Source: Pseudomonas sp. P5_109
GTDB taxonomy: Bacteria; Pseudomonadota; Gammaproteobacteria; Pseudomonadales; Pseudomonadaceae
DNA: 64,000 nt
Assembly (NCBI RefSeq): GCF_034009455.1
Contig: NZ_CP125380.1
Coordinates: forward strand, 3,175,501 to 3,239,500
Direction of reading: 5' to 3'
The notes beneath the pieces were generated by a model, which saw nothing but the letters and a program-made list of their open reading frames with translations, was not told where the DNA came from and searched no databases. The stretch's first letter is position 1. Each line of letters begins with the position of its first letter. Both the position numbers and the translations under genes were made by a program. Positions 1 through 8,873 of this stretch are shown here, piece after piece.

Positions 1-1827
1 AACTCCAGCGCCGTGCTGGCCAAGGCGGAAACCGCCACTGACGCCGCGCACCAGCGGGTCGAGGCGATCGTCGCCCACGAGTACTTCCACAACTGGTCGG
101 GCAACCGCGTGACCTGCCGCGACTGGTTCCAGTTGTCGCTCAAGGAAGGCTTCACCGTGTTCCGCGATGCCGGCTTCTCTTCGGACATGAACTCGGCCAC
201 GGTCAAGCGCATCCAGGACGTGGCGTACCTGCGTACCCACCAGTTCGCCGAAGACGCAGGTCCGATGGCCCACGCCGTGCGCCCGGACAGCTTCATCGAG
301 ATTTCCAACTTCTACACCCTGACGGTGTACGAAAAGGGCTCGGAAGTGGTCGGCATGATTCACACCTTGCTTGGCGCCGAAGGCTTCCGCAAAGGCAGCG
401 ACCTGTACTTCGCACGCCACGACGGCCAGGCCGTGACCTGCGATGACTTCATCAAGGCCATGGAAGACGCCAATGGCGTTGACCTGACCCAGTTCAAACG
501 CTGGTACAGCCAGGCGGGTACACCGCGCCTGGCGGTGAGCGAGTCTTACGACTCAGCGGCGAAAACCTACAGCCTGACCTTCCGCCAGAGCTGCCCGGAA
601 ACCCCGGACAAGGTGCAAAAACTGCCGTTCGTGATCCCGGTCGAATTGGGCCTGCTGGATTCCAAAGGGGCGGCGATTGCCCTGCGTCTGTCCGGTGAAG
701 CCTCGGCGCAAGGCACCTCGCGGGTCATTTCCGTGACCGAAGCCGAGCAGACCTTCACCTTCGTCGACATCGCCGAACAGCCGCTGCCGTCGTTGTTGCG
801 TGGCTTCTCGGCACCGGTGAAATTGAGCTTTCCGTACAACCGCGACCAGTTGATGTTCCTGATGCAGCACGACAGCGACGGCTTCAACCGCTGGGATGCC
901 GGCCAGCAACTGTCGGTGCAGGTGCTGCAAGAGTTGATCGGCCAGCAGCAGAAAGGCGAAGCACTGGTGCTCGATCAGCGTCTGGTGTCGGCGCTGCGCA
1001 CGGTGCTGTCGGACGAGTCGCTGGACCAGGCCATGGTCGCCGAAATGCTCTCGCTGCCAAGCGAGGCGTACCTGACCGAGATCAGCGAAGTGGCGGATGT
1101 CGACGCCATTCACACCGCCCGCGAGTTTGCCCGCAAGCAACTGGCTGACGCGTTGTTCGAAGGCCTGTGGCTGCGGTATCAGGCCAATCGCGAGCTGTCG
1201 AAGCAAACGCCGTACGTGGCCGAAGCCGAACACTTTGCCCGTCGTGCCTTGCAGAACATCGCGCTGTCGTACCTGATGCTCAGCGGCAAGCCGCAAGTTC
1301 TGGCGGCAACCCTGGAGCAGTTCGACGCGTGCGACAACATGACCGAGCGCCTGACCGCGCTCGCCGTGTTGGTCAATTCGCCGTTCGAAGCCGAGAAGGC
1401 CAAGGCACTGGCCAGCTTCGCCGAGCACTTCAAGGACAACCCGCTGGTCATGGATCAGTGGTTCAGCGTCCAGGCCGGCAGCGTGTTGCCCGGTGGCCTG
1501 GCACGGACCAAGGCGTTGATGCAGCACCCTGCGTTCAACATCAAGAACCCGAACAAGGTGCGGGCACTGGTCGGTGCGTTCGCCGGGCAGAACCTGATCA
1601 ACTTCCACGCCGCTGACGGTTCCGGTTATCGCTTCCTGGCTGATCTGGTGATCGAGCTGAACGGCTTCAACCCGCAGATTGCCTCTCGCCAGTTGGCGCC
1701 GCTGACTCGCTGGCGCAAGTATGACGATGCCCGCCAGGCGTTGATGAAGGGGGAGTTGGAACGGATTCGGGCTTCGGGGCAGCTGTCTAGCGATGTGTTT
1801 GAAGTGGTCAGCAAAAGCCTGGCCTGA
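1..1827 (+). CDS. pepN: Aminopeptidase N, 5'-truncated by window edge
   Basis: This is a zinc M1-family aminopeptidase that removes N-terminal residues from peptides in the cytoplasm. The frame is open from base 1, so the first roughly 270 residues lie outside the window; 608 residues are visible, against about 870-885 for the family. The zinc site is visible near the start: HEYFH, with the third ligand Glu in the following LKEG segment. The rest matches the beta-sandwich and long alpha-helical C-terminal domain (conserved NPNKVRALVGAF near the end). The gene ends at a TGA, followed by a GC-rich hairpin. The window edge prevents any statement about its promoter. Confidence 0.96.
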   Translation, partial: NSSAVLAKAETATDAAHQRVEAIVAHEYFHNWSGNRVTCRDWFQLSLKEGFTVFRDAGFSSDMNSATVKRIQDVAYLRTHQFAEDAGPMAHAVRPDSFIEISNFYTLTVYEKGSEVVGMIHTLLGAEGFRKGSDLYFARHDGQAVTCDDFIKAMEDANGVDLTQFKRWYSQAGTPRLAVSESYDSAAKTYSLTFRQSCPETPDKVQKLPFVIPVELGLLDSKGAAIALRLSGEASAQGTSRVISVTEAEQTFTFVDIAEQPLPSLLRGFSAPVKLSFPYNRDQLMFLMQHDSDGFNRWDAGQQLSVQVLQELIGQQQKGEALVLDQRLVSALRTVLSDESLDQAMVAEMLSLPSEAYLTEISEVADVDAIHTAREFARKQLADALFEGLWLRYQANRELSKQTPYVAEAEHFARRALQNIALSYLMLSGKPQVLAATLEQFDACDNMTERLTALAVLVNSPFEAEKAKALASFAEHFKDNPLVMDQWFSVQAGSVLPGGLARTKALMQHPAFNIKNPNKVRALVGAFAGQNLINFHAADGSGYRFLADLVIELNGFNPQIASRQLAPLTRWRKYDDARQALMKGELERIRASGQLSSDVFEVVSKSLA

Positions 1828-1834
1828 TCCTGAT

Positions 1835-1861
1835 GCCGCGCAGTGTCACTCACTGCGCGGC
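1835..1861. terminator. GC-rich hairpin between convergent pepN and the unknown gene
   Basis: An 11-bp perfect stem (GCCGCGCAGTG / CACTGCGCGGC) with a 5-base loop lies between two convergent stop codons. There is no T-run on either side, so it is a possible bidirectional terminator or mRNA 3'-end stabiliser rather than a canonical intrinsic terminator. Confidence 0.4.
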
Positions 1862-1868
1862 GAACAGG

Positions 1869-3905
1869 TTATGGCAGCAGGAAAAACTTCGTGGCCAGTT
1901 CCTTGTCGATGTGGCCGCGATAGATGTCGACTTTCATGTTAGGGTTTTGTGCCTTGGCCAGTGCCGTGGCATTGGTTTCGAAGCGCTGCTCCTTGGTTTT
2001 CAGGCTGGCGGCGGTGTAATCGGCCTTGGCATCATTTAATGCCTTGTAATGAAAGTGTGCATACCACACCGGCTGATTGTTACGGTTCAACAGGACGTAT
2101 TCCTGCAAAAAGTCTTGGCGTCCGGTTTTCAGTTGTTTGCGTTCGCCGGATTTTTGCGGCTGAATTTCCTTGCTACTCAACAAATACTCCACGGCTTCGC
2201 TGGTAGGGGCTTGGGCCAGGGATATTTGGATGCGTAGCTGCGTTGCCTTGTCGCTGATTGTTTGCGCCTCGACGTGTAGGGCTTTGACGAGGTCGGCATC
2301 CGTCTGCGAGTTTGACGGTGCGTTTGCATGGTTTTCCAGGCGGTCCGCATAGTTGATCAGATCCTGTGCCGTGTTCTGCAAGCACTCTTCGACTCCCTTT
2401 GGCTCGCTCGTCCTTTTGGCGTGGCCCTCGAATTTCTGCATCAGTTCAGCGATTTTTGCCAATGCCTTTCGAGCGTCGCCCTTGAGTTGCAGGTAGGGAG
2501 TGACTCGCGCTTTCGGTGCGGGTGTTCTGGTTTCAACGATTTCTACCCAGGCATTGCGTTCGTGTTCGTGAAAGGAGGCCAGTGATCGGTCGTCTACAGG
2601 GCTTTTGATGTCGACAATGTCACCGCCCTGATTGGCAACTCGCGGCCGAACGTCACCGATCAGTGCGCCTTTGTCAGTGTGGATGATTCGCTTGCGGGAG
2701 GGCGATGAAGAGGCGCGGTTGGTTGGAGGTTGGTCCACTGTCGATTTCGCGGAGGACTTTTCAGAGTCCGCTAGGTTCTGCAGCTCATCAGTCAGACGGC
2801 GCTCGGCATCATCGTGCAATTGCTCGACGATTTCACACAGGCGGTTGAACGGAACTTTGTGCAATTCATCGGCGCGGAAGATGCCAATACTGGTGAACTG
2901 GAGCAATGCTTTGCCGTAGTGTTTGACCAGGCTATCCAGCACGGCGATACGATCGCCGCTTTCAAAGTGCTTTGAGGCTTGAAGCTCAATATGGGACTCG
3001 GACACCAACAGCAGAGAGTTAATAGCGCTGCCCAGTGCCTCCGACGTGTCGCTGAAAGGTTCCTTTGCACTGAGGAGTGGCAAAGTGGCCAGTTGCCTGA
3101 ACGTGGAATCCAGCACGGCCACTGCATTATCGGGCCTGTCGCTGGTTAATTTTTTTAAGTCATTGGCCCCCTGGTGCGCCATCTTTTTAAGTTGGTCAAG
3201 CCAGCTCCCCACATCAGTATGGAGTTTGATCATAGTCTCGTAGATTTTGGAACTCTCGCCCATGAATTTCAAAACATCATCGAGTACGACAGTCCCTTCG
3301 GTTTGCAGGGCTATGCTGATCTGCTCCGCATTAGTTCTGGAAGGGGGGCACTTGCTTATAACGGCGTTGGCATCCTTGCTCCTTATGCCGATTTGCGCGC
3401 GAGCATTGTTGACGAGAGTCACCAGCAGGTTGCACTGTCGTCGAATAGCACCAGAATCACCCTCCAAGGTAATCAATTCCATGGTCTCGGGCAGCAGCGT
3501 AAGAAGACTTGTGTTTTGAGTGGCCAGTGCGGCGAAGTAACGTTGCCTGCACTTAGCCCGTACTTCTTCGGAGCATGACGGGTCCTTATTTTTGTTCTGC
3601 ATGTCTGCGTACGTGCTATCAACCTTTTTTTGCGTTTGTATCAGTTGCACCGCCTCGAACTTCTTGTAATTACGATTTAGCTCTGCGATGCGCTGCTGCT
3701 TTTGCTCCCTCATCGCGGCAACTGTCATCTTGCGGACACCCCCCTGCGGCTTCAGTTTCGCCGATTGCTCGGGCGACTCTAAATTCGCTTGTCCCTGGCG
3801 AGCGGATTTCAACGCTTTTGCAATGGGTGTGTGGCTTTTTGGAGGGCTATCGTTTGCGGGATGGGTGGTGGATACGGAGCTTGCGCCGCTTGCGGATCGA
3901 ATCAT
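1869..3905 (-). CDS. Large protein of unknown function, lower GC
   Basis: This 678-residue protein is not recognised. It has no signal peptide and no clear membrane segment. The first 70 residues are rich in Ser, Pro, Lys and Gln and look disordered, followed by long, probably helical stretches and a second Ser/Pro-rich linker around residues 390-420. The C-terminal 60 residues are compact, with VWYAHFHYKAL and a final IYRGHIDKELATKFF segment. Codon and base use is clearly more AT-rich than in the flanking pepN and Ycf48-like genes, which suggests acquisition by transfer. The polar N-terminus and helical body would suit a secreted effector-type protein, but I found no hrp-box-like promoter upstream, so that is only a guess. 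The ATG at 3905 has a weak AAGAA-type ribosome site. Confidence 0.75.
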   Translation of the reverse strand: MIRSASGASSVSTTHPANDSPPKSHTPIAKALKSARQGQANLESPEQSAKLKPQGGVRKMTVAAMREQKQQRIAELNRNYKKFEAVQLIQTQKKVDSTYADMQNKNKDPSCSEEVRAKCRQRYFAALATQNTSLLTLLPETMELITLEGDSGAIRRQCNLLVTLVNNARAQIGIRSKDANAVISKCPPSRTNAEQISIALQTEGTVVLDDVLKFMGESSKIYETMIKLHTDVGSWLDQLKKMAHQGANDLKKLTSDRPDNAVAVLDSTFRQLATLPLLSAKEPFSDTSEALGSAINSLLLVSESHIELQASKHFESGDRIAVLDSLVKHYGKALLQFTSIGIFRADELHKVPFNRLCEIVEQLHDDAERRLTDELQNLADSEKSSAKSTVDQPPTNRASSSPSRKRIIHTDKGALIGDVRPRVANQGGDIVDIKSPVDDRSLASFHEHERNAWVEIVETRTPAPKARVTPYLQLKGDARKALAKIAELMQKFEGHAKRTSEPKGVEECLQNTAQDLINYADRLENHANAPSNSQTDADLVKALHVEAQTISDKATQLRIQISLAQAPTSEAVEYLLSSKEIQPQKSGERKQLKTGRQDFLQEYVLLNRNNQPVWYAHFHYKALNDAKADYTAASLKTKEQRFETNATALAKAQNPNMKVDIYRGHIDKELATKFFLLP

Positions 3906-4281
3906 TTCTTGTGGTCCATGGGTAATCGATGCGCACCACCATAGGAGGGCGGCAAGTCGGGCTCTGACAAAAAACGCTCATGGTTACAATTCGCCTGGCT
4001 GCATGAACAAGCCAAACATGAGCATGGGCCGTCCATGGACAACTCGATCACCCTCTGTAATACCCGACCATTCACCCGGGACGCATCCACCCCTCGGTTA
4101 ACAAAACATAACGTGGCGTCGATTGTCAGACATTAAAAAACACCGATAGGATAGGCCAGCTTCCGAAGGGGCTCTGGATTGCGGGTTTCAGGACTATGCT
4201 CTGAAACAGCCGGTCCAGACACGCACCCTTGCGGCGCCCAGAAAGGTTGAACGACCTAACAATAATAATGGGGGAAGGTCT
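3906..4281. other. Divergent intergenic region, no gene seen
   Basis: About 376 bases separate the divergent unknown gene and the Ycf48-like gene. The short frames here are shadows with no ribosome site. The right half is AT-rich and probably carries the promoter for the rightward pair. No repeat or hrp-box-like motif was seen. Confidence 0.5.
4123..4152 (+). promoter_or_regulatory. Possible sigma-70 promoter for the Ycf48-like/RND pair
   Basis: TTGTCA at 4123-4128 and TAGGAT at 4147-4152 are separated by 18 bases in an AT-rich stretch, 130 bases ahead of the Ycf48-like start. The -10 matches the consensus in only four of six positions, so this is tentative. Confidence 0.25.
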
Positions 4282-5334
4282 ATGAGTGAGCCTGTCATGG
4301 GTGTGGGTATCTGCCGCCCGCCGGCATTACGCAAATTCGCGTTGCTGGCCACAGCGCTCTCGCTGTTGGGCTCTGCCATGCTGTCGGCGCCTGCGCTGGC
4401 CGCGGCGGCGCCAGCATCCGACGTTGTTTATTCCATTGAATCTGCCAAGGCTGCCAAAAGCCTGATGCTCGATGTCGTCCACGCCGGCAAGCGCCTGGTG
4501 GCGGTCGGGGATCGTGGGCACATCCTGTATTCCGATGACCAGGGCGCTACCTGGACCCAGGCCAAGGTCCCGACCCGGGCCCTGCTGACGTCGGTGTTTT
4601 TCGTCGACGACAAGCACGGCTGGGCGGTCGGTCATGACGCACAGATCCTCGCCAGCGAGGACGGTGGCACCACCTGGACCAAACAGTTCGAAGACCTGAA
4701 ACGCGAATCGCCACTGCTCGATGTCTGGTTCAAGGACGTTGACAGCGGCTTTGCCGTGGGTGCTTACGGCTCGCTGATGGAAACCACCGACGGTGGCAAG
4801 CATTGGGAAGACGCCAGCGACCGCCTGGACAACGAAGACCAGTACCACCTGAACGCGATTGCCGCGGTCAAGGACGCCGGGCTGTTCATCGTTGGCGAGC
4901 AGGGCAGCATGTTCCGTTCCGCCGACTGGGGCCAGACCTGGGAAAAACTCGAAGGTCCGTACGAAGGCTCGCTGTTTGGTGTGATCGGCACGGCGCAGGC
5001 CAATACGCTGTTGGCCTATGGCCTGCGTGGCAACCTCTATCGATCTACCGACTTCGGCAGCACCTGGGAGCAAGTCGAGCTCAAGGCTGAACGTGGCGAC
5101 CTGGAGTTCGGGCTGTCCGGCGGCACGCTGCTCGACGACGGTTCCATCGTGATCGTCGGCAACGGCGGCTCGGTGATCCGCAGCAGCGACAATGGCGAAA
5201 CCTTCAAGGTGGTCAACCGTCCGGACCGTATTTCGGTCTCGGCAGTGGCCGCGGCAGGCAATGGCAATCTGGTTCTGGCCGGGCAGGGTGGCGTTCGCGT
5301 CACCTCGCCCAACGGCACCGAGTCGGGCAAATGA
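4282..5334 (+). CDS. Ycf48-like exported beta-propeller protein
   Basis: This 350-residue protein carries a Sec signal peptide (hydrophobic stretch around residues 18-40 ending ALAAAAP) and about six Ycf48/BNR-type repeats. Each repeat has the pattern G-x-x-G-x-x-x-x-S-x-D-x-G-x-T-W, for example GDRGHILYSDDQGATW and GNGGSVIRSSDNGETF. Ycf48 is a photosystem II assembly factor in phototrophs; in pseudomonads such proteins are commonly encoded next to RND transporters, and their role is unknown. It lies 28 bases ahead of the RND gene, so the two are probably one operon and it is likely a periplasmic partner of that pump. The start is supported by GGGGGAAGG just upstream. Confidence 0.85.
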   Translation: MSEPVMGVGICRPPALRKFALLATALSLLGSAMLSAPALAAAAPASDVVYSIESAKAAKSLMLDVVHAGKRLVAVGDRGHILYSDDQGATWTQAKVPTRALLTSVFFVDDKHGWAVGHDAQILASEDGGTTWTKQFEDLKRESPLLDVWFKDVDSGFAVGAYGSLMETTDGGKHWEDASDRLDNEDQYHLNAIAAVKDAGLFIVGEQGSMFRSADWGQTWEKLEGPYEGSLFGVIGTAQANTLLAYGLRGNLYRSTDFGSTWEQVELKAERGDLEFGLSGGTLLDDGSIVIVGNGGSVIRSSDNGETFKVVNRPDRISVSAVAAAGNGNLVLAGQGGVRVTSPNGTESGK

Positions 5335-5362
5335 GCCGGGTTAATAATAAGAAGGCGGAGCT

Positions 5363-7747
5363 ATGACTTCCTTGAGTACTCATCACCAGGACAAGGCGAC
5401 GTTCCTCGAGCGCCTGATCTTCAACAACCGCCCGGCAGTGATCACGATCTGCCTGCTGGTCAGTATTTTCCTGTTCTGGCAGGCGACGCTGATTCGTCCG
5501 TCCACCAGTTTCGAAAAAATGATCCCGCTGGAGCATCCCTTCATCCAGAAGATGATGGAGCACCGCAACGATCTGGCGAACCTGGGTAACACCGTGCGGA
5601 TCTCGGTGGAAGCCACCGATGGCGACATCTTCTCCAAGGAATACATGGAGACCCTGCGCCAGATCAACGACGAAGTCTTCTACATCTCCGGTGTCGACCG
5701 TTCCGGCCTCAAGTCGCTGTGGAGCCCGAGCGTTCGCTGGACCGAAGTGACGGAAGAGGGCTTCGCCGGCGGTGAGGTGATTCCGCAGAGCTACAACGGC
5801 TCCCAGGCCAGCCTCGATTTGTTGCGCAACAACGTGCTCAAGTCCGGTCAGGTCGGGCGCCTGGTGTCCAACGACTTCAAGTCGAGCATCGTCGACATTC
5901 CGTTGCTGGAGTCCTACCCGGATCCGCAGGACCAGGGCAAGTTGCTGGCGCTGGACTATCGCAAGTTCTCCCACGAGCTTGAAGACAAGATCCGCACCAA
6001 GTTCGAAGCACAGAACCCGAACGTGAAGATCCACATCGTCGGATTCGCCAAGAAAGTCGGTGACCTGATCGACGGCCTGGTGATGGTGGTGATGTTCTTC
6101 GGTATCGCCTTCGTCATTACCCTGATCCTCTTGCTATGGTTCACCAACTGCCTGCGCAGTACCGTCGCCGTGTTGAGCACGACGTTGGTGGCAGTGGTCT
6201 GGCAGCTGGGGTTGATGCACTTCTTCGGCTTCGGGCTCGATCCCTATTCGATGCTGGTGCCGTTCCTGATCTTCGCCATCGGTATTTCCCACGGCGTGCA
6301 GAAGATCAACGGGATCGCCCTGCAATCGAGCGAAGCGGACAACGCCCTGACGGCAGCGCGTCGCACTTTCCGTCAACTGTTCCTGCCGGGGATGATCGCG
6401 ATCCTCGCCGATGCCGTGGGTTTCATCACGCTGCTGATCATCGATATCGGCGTGATCCGTGAACTGGCCATCGGCGCGTCCATCGGCGTAGCGGTGATCG
6501 TGTTCACCAACCTGATCCTGCTGCCGGTGGCGATTTCCTATGTCGGCATCAGCAAGCGTGCGGTCGAGCGCAGCAAGAAAGATGCGGTGCGCGAACATCC
6601 GTTCTGGCGCCTGCTGGCAAATTTTGCCAGCGCCAAGGTTGCCCCGGTTTCCATTCTGCTGGCGCTGATCGCCTTTGGCGGCGGCCTGTGGTACAGCCAG
6701 AACCTGAAAATCGGCGACCTCGACCAGGGTGCCCCGGAGCTGCGTCCGGACTCGCGTTACAACAAGGACAACAACTTCATCATCAACAACTACTCGACCA
6801 GTTCCGATGTGCTGGTGGTGATGGTCAAGACCAAGTCCGAAGGCTGCTCGCGCTACGAAGCCATGGCGCCGATCGACGAACTGATGTGGAAGATGCAGAA
6901 CACCGAGGGCGTGCAGTCGGCGATTTCCCTGGTGACCGTGTCCAAGCAGATGATCAAGGGCATGAACGAGGGCAACCTGAAATGGGAAACCCTGTCGCGT
7001 AACCCGGATGTGCTGAACAACTCCATCGCCCGTGCTGACGGTCTGTACAACAACAGCTGTTCCCTGGCGCCGGTGCTGGTATTCCTCAACGATCACAAGG
7101 CCGAGACCCTGGATCGCGCAGTGCATGCAGTGCAGGAGTTCGCCAAGGAAAACAACAAGGAAGGCCTGGAGTTCATCCTCGCTGCCGGTAACGCCGGGAT
7201 CGAGGCGGCCACCAACGAAGTGATCAAGAAGTCCGAGCTGACCATCCTGATCCTGGTGTACATCTGTGTGGCGGTCATGTGCATGATCACCTTCCGTTCG
7301 TGGGCGGCGACCTTGTGCATCGTGTTGCCACTGGTGCTGACCTCGGTGCTCGGCAACGCCCTGATGGCCTTCATGGGCATCGGCGTGAAAGTCGCGACCC
7401 TGCCGGTCGTGGCGCTCGGGGTGGGGATTGGCGTGGACTACGGCATCTACATCTACAGCCGTCTGGAAAGCTTCCTGCGTGCTGGCCTGCCGCTGCAAGA
7501 GGCGTACTACCAGACGCTGAAGTCCACCGGTAAGGCGGTGCTGTTCACCGGTCTGTGCCTGGCCATCGGCGTGTGCACCTGGATCTTCTCGGCCATCAAG
7601 TTCCAGGCCGACATGGGTCTGATGCTGACCTTCATGCTGTTGTGGAACATGTTCGGGGCGCTGTGGCTGTTGCCGGCACTGGCACGGTTCCTGATCAAGC
7701 CTGAAAAACTGGCGGGGCAGAAAGGCAACTCGTTGTTTGCCCACTGA
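5363..7747 (+). CDS. RND-superfamily (MMPL-type) transporter
   Basis: This 794-residue inner-membrane protein has the RND layout: one N-terminal transmembrane helix, a periplasmic loop (about residues 40-220), a bundle of five helices, a second helix and periplasmic loop (about 410-620), and a final helix bundle. The sterol-sensing-like segment VVALGVGIGVDYGIYIYSR lies in the second half. Proteins of this size belong to the MMPL/HAE3 branch, which moves lipids or hydrophobic compounds rather than forming a classical tripartite drug pump; no membrane-fusion protein is encoded nearby. A strong AAGGCGGAG ribosome site precedes the ATG. An intrinsic terminator follows. The substrate is unknown. 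Confidence 0.92.
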   Translation: MTSLSTHHQDKATFLERLIFNNRPAVITICLLVSIFLFWQATLIRPSTSFEKMIPLEHPFIQKMMEHRNDLANLGNTVRISVEATDGDIFSKEYMETLRQINDEVFYISGVDRSGLKSLWSPSVRWTEVTEEGFAGGEVIPQSYNGSQASLDLLRNNVLKSGQVGRLVSNDFKSSIVDIPLLESYPDPQDQGKLLALDYRKFSHELEDKIRTKFEAQNPNVKIHIVGFAKKVGDLIDGLVMVVMFFGIAFVITLILLLWFTNCLRSTVAVLSTTLVAVVWQLGLMHFFGFGLDPYSMLVPFLIFAIGISHGVQKINGIALQSSEADNALTAARRTFRQLFLPGMIAILADAVGFITLLIIDIGVIRELAIGASIGVAVIVFTNLILLPVAISYVGISKRAVERSKKDAVREHPFWRLLANFASAKVAPVSILLALIAFGGGLWYSQNLKIGDLDQGAPELRPDSRYNKDNNFIINNYSTSSDVLVVMVKTKSEGCSRYEAMAPIDELMWKMQNTEGVQSAISLVTVSKQMIKGMNEGNLKWETLSRNPDVLNNSIARADGLYNNSCSLAPVLVFLNDHKAETLDRAVHAVQEFAKENNKEGLEFILAAGNAGIEAATNEVIKKSELTILILVYICVAVMCMITFRSWAATLCIVLPLVLTSVLGNALMAFMGIGVKVATLPVVALGVGIGVDYGIYIYSRLESFLRAGLPLQEAYYQTLKSTGKAVLFTGLCLAIGVCTWIFSAIKFQADMGLMLTFMLLWNMFGALWLLPALARFLIKPEKLAGQKGNSLFAH

Positions 7748-7761
7748 TCCATGCTGAAATG

Positions 7762-7793
7762 AAAAAGCCGCAACCTTGGGTTGCGGCTTTTTT
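7762..7793 (+). terminator. Rho-independent terminator after the RND gene
   Basis: A perfect stem (AAAAAGCCGCAACC / GGTTGCGGCTTTTT) with a TTG-type loop is followed by a T-run, 14 bases after the RND stop codon. Confidence 0.93.
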
Positions 7794-7815
7794 GCATCTG
7801 AAGATAACCCCCCCT

Positions 7816-7898
7816 TGTAGGAGCCGGCTTGCTGGCGATGGTGTGCCAGTCAACATCAATGTGGCTGACACACCATCGCCAGCAAGCCGGCTCCTACA
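7816..7898. repeat. REPIN, GTAGGAGCCGGCTTGCTGGC family
   Basis: Two 30-base arms (starting TGTAGGAGCCGGCTTGCTGG) are perfect inverted copies separated by a 23-base spacer. It sits between the terminator of the RND operon and the stop codon of the FadR-type regulator. The same family occurs at 17781 and 38798. Confidence 0.93.
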
Positions 7899-7906
7899 GG
7901 GGGCGT

Positions 7907-8626
7907 TTAGGCGGGATCGCTGCCCAGCACGACATTCAGCGCACTGCGCGCATCATCAAGTTGCACCAGCGTCGCATGCCGTGCACCCAGGGCGTCGCGG
8001 TTTTCGATGGCGGTCAGGATCGCCTTGTGCCGGGGTAGCGCCAGTTCATGCAGGTTCGGCCGCTGGTTCGAATGCTTCAAGGCTTCGGCGATGGCCACCG
8101 AGAGCATGTTGCACAGGTTGGCCAGCAAGTCGTTGTGCGTGGCATCGGCGATGCGACTGTGGAAATCCAGGTCCGGTTGCAACAGCGCCTCCGGCGTCGG
8201 CGCGGCTTCCATGCGCTGGTAGGCTTCACCGATGGAGGCGATATCCGCCTCGGTGGCGAATTGCGCGGCGAGGGCGGCAGCGGCCGGTTCGATGATGCTG
8301 CGCACGCTGGTCAGCAGGTCGAAAAACTGATTCTGCGGACTGCTCTGCATCAACCAGTGCAGCACGTCCGGATCGAGCATGTGCCAGTCCTTGCGCGGCT
8401 TGACCACGGTGCCGACACGCGGACGGGAGTACACCAGGCCTTTGGCAACCAGCACCCGGGTGGCTTCACGCAGCACCGGCCGGCTGACCGCATATTCTTC
8501 GCACAACAGCGCTTCGGCGGGCAGTTTGTCGTCCGGCAGGAAACGTCCCGAGACGATCTGCATGCCCAGTTCCTGGACGATGCGCGAGTGCATGCTTTTG
8601 CGGTCGGAGGGTTTGCGGTAATCCAT
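7907..8626 (-). CDS. FadR-subfamily GntR transcriptional regulator
   Basis: This 239-residue DNA-binding repressor has an N-terminal winged helix (about residues 10-80, with EYAVSRPVLREATRVLVAKG as recognition region) and a C-terminal all-helical FCD ligand domain containing the metal/ligand motif DLDFHSRI. I chose the ATG at 8626; an in-frame ATG at 8665 and a longer open frame to 8983 lack family-like sequence. FadR-type regulators of this form (DgoR-like) usually control sugar-acid catabolism. The neighbouring dehydratase, MFS importer and downstream enzymes fit that, and two sites matching the FadR-subfamily consensus TNGTNNNACNA lie in the divergent promoter region at 10625 and 10700. 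Confidence 0.9.
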   Translation of the reverse strand: MDYRKPSDRKSMHSRIVQELGMQIVSGRFLPDDKLPAEALLCEEYAVSRPVLREATRVLVAKGLVYSRPRVGTVVKPRKDWHMLDPDVLHWLMQSSPQNQFFDLLTSVRSIIEPAAAALAAQFATEADIASIGEAYQRMEAAPTPEALLQPDLDFHSRIADATHNDLLANLCNMLSVAIAEALKHSNQRPNLHELALPRHKAILTAIENRDALGARHATLVQLDDARSALNVVLGSDPA

Positions 8627-8710
8627 GGGAAACGGCGCGATCCTGTGCGAATAGGTGTCGCGCATGATAGCAGGCGCGGCGGGATGCATCAGTCGAAAGC
8701 TATGAGCACT

Positions 8711-8843
8711 CTGTGGCGAGGGGGCTTGCCCCCGTTCGGCTGCGCAGCAGCCGCAATCGTGCCAACGCGTTCTGCCTGGCAAAACACGTGGGTCGTATTG
8801 GGAGCGCTTCGCGCTCCAACGGGGGCGAGCCCCCTCGCCACAG
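8711..8843. repeat. Long palindromic repeat, TGTGGCGAGGGGGCTTGCC family
   Basis: The outer 26-base arms (CTGTGGCGAGGGGGCTTGCC onward) are inverted copies with one mismatch. Between them lie smaller hairpins (GGCTGCGCAGCAGCC and GGGAGCGCTTCGCGCTCC). Related elements are at 23451 and 40377. It lies between the regulator and the 3' end of the dehydratase gene. Confidence 0.85.
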
Positions 8844-8873
8844 GTGTTGGTATGGCAGCAGGGACCTGTTGTG

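Noticed and set aside
6134..7744. A 536-residue antisense frame in the RND gene
   Set aside because: Gln/His/Asp-rich shadow sequence opposite a clear membrane protein; no start signal.
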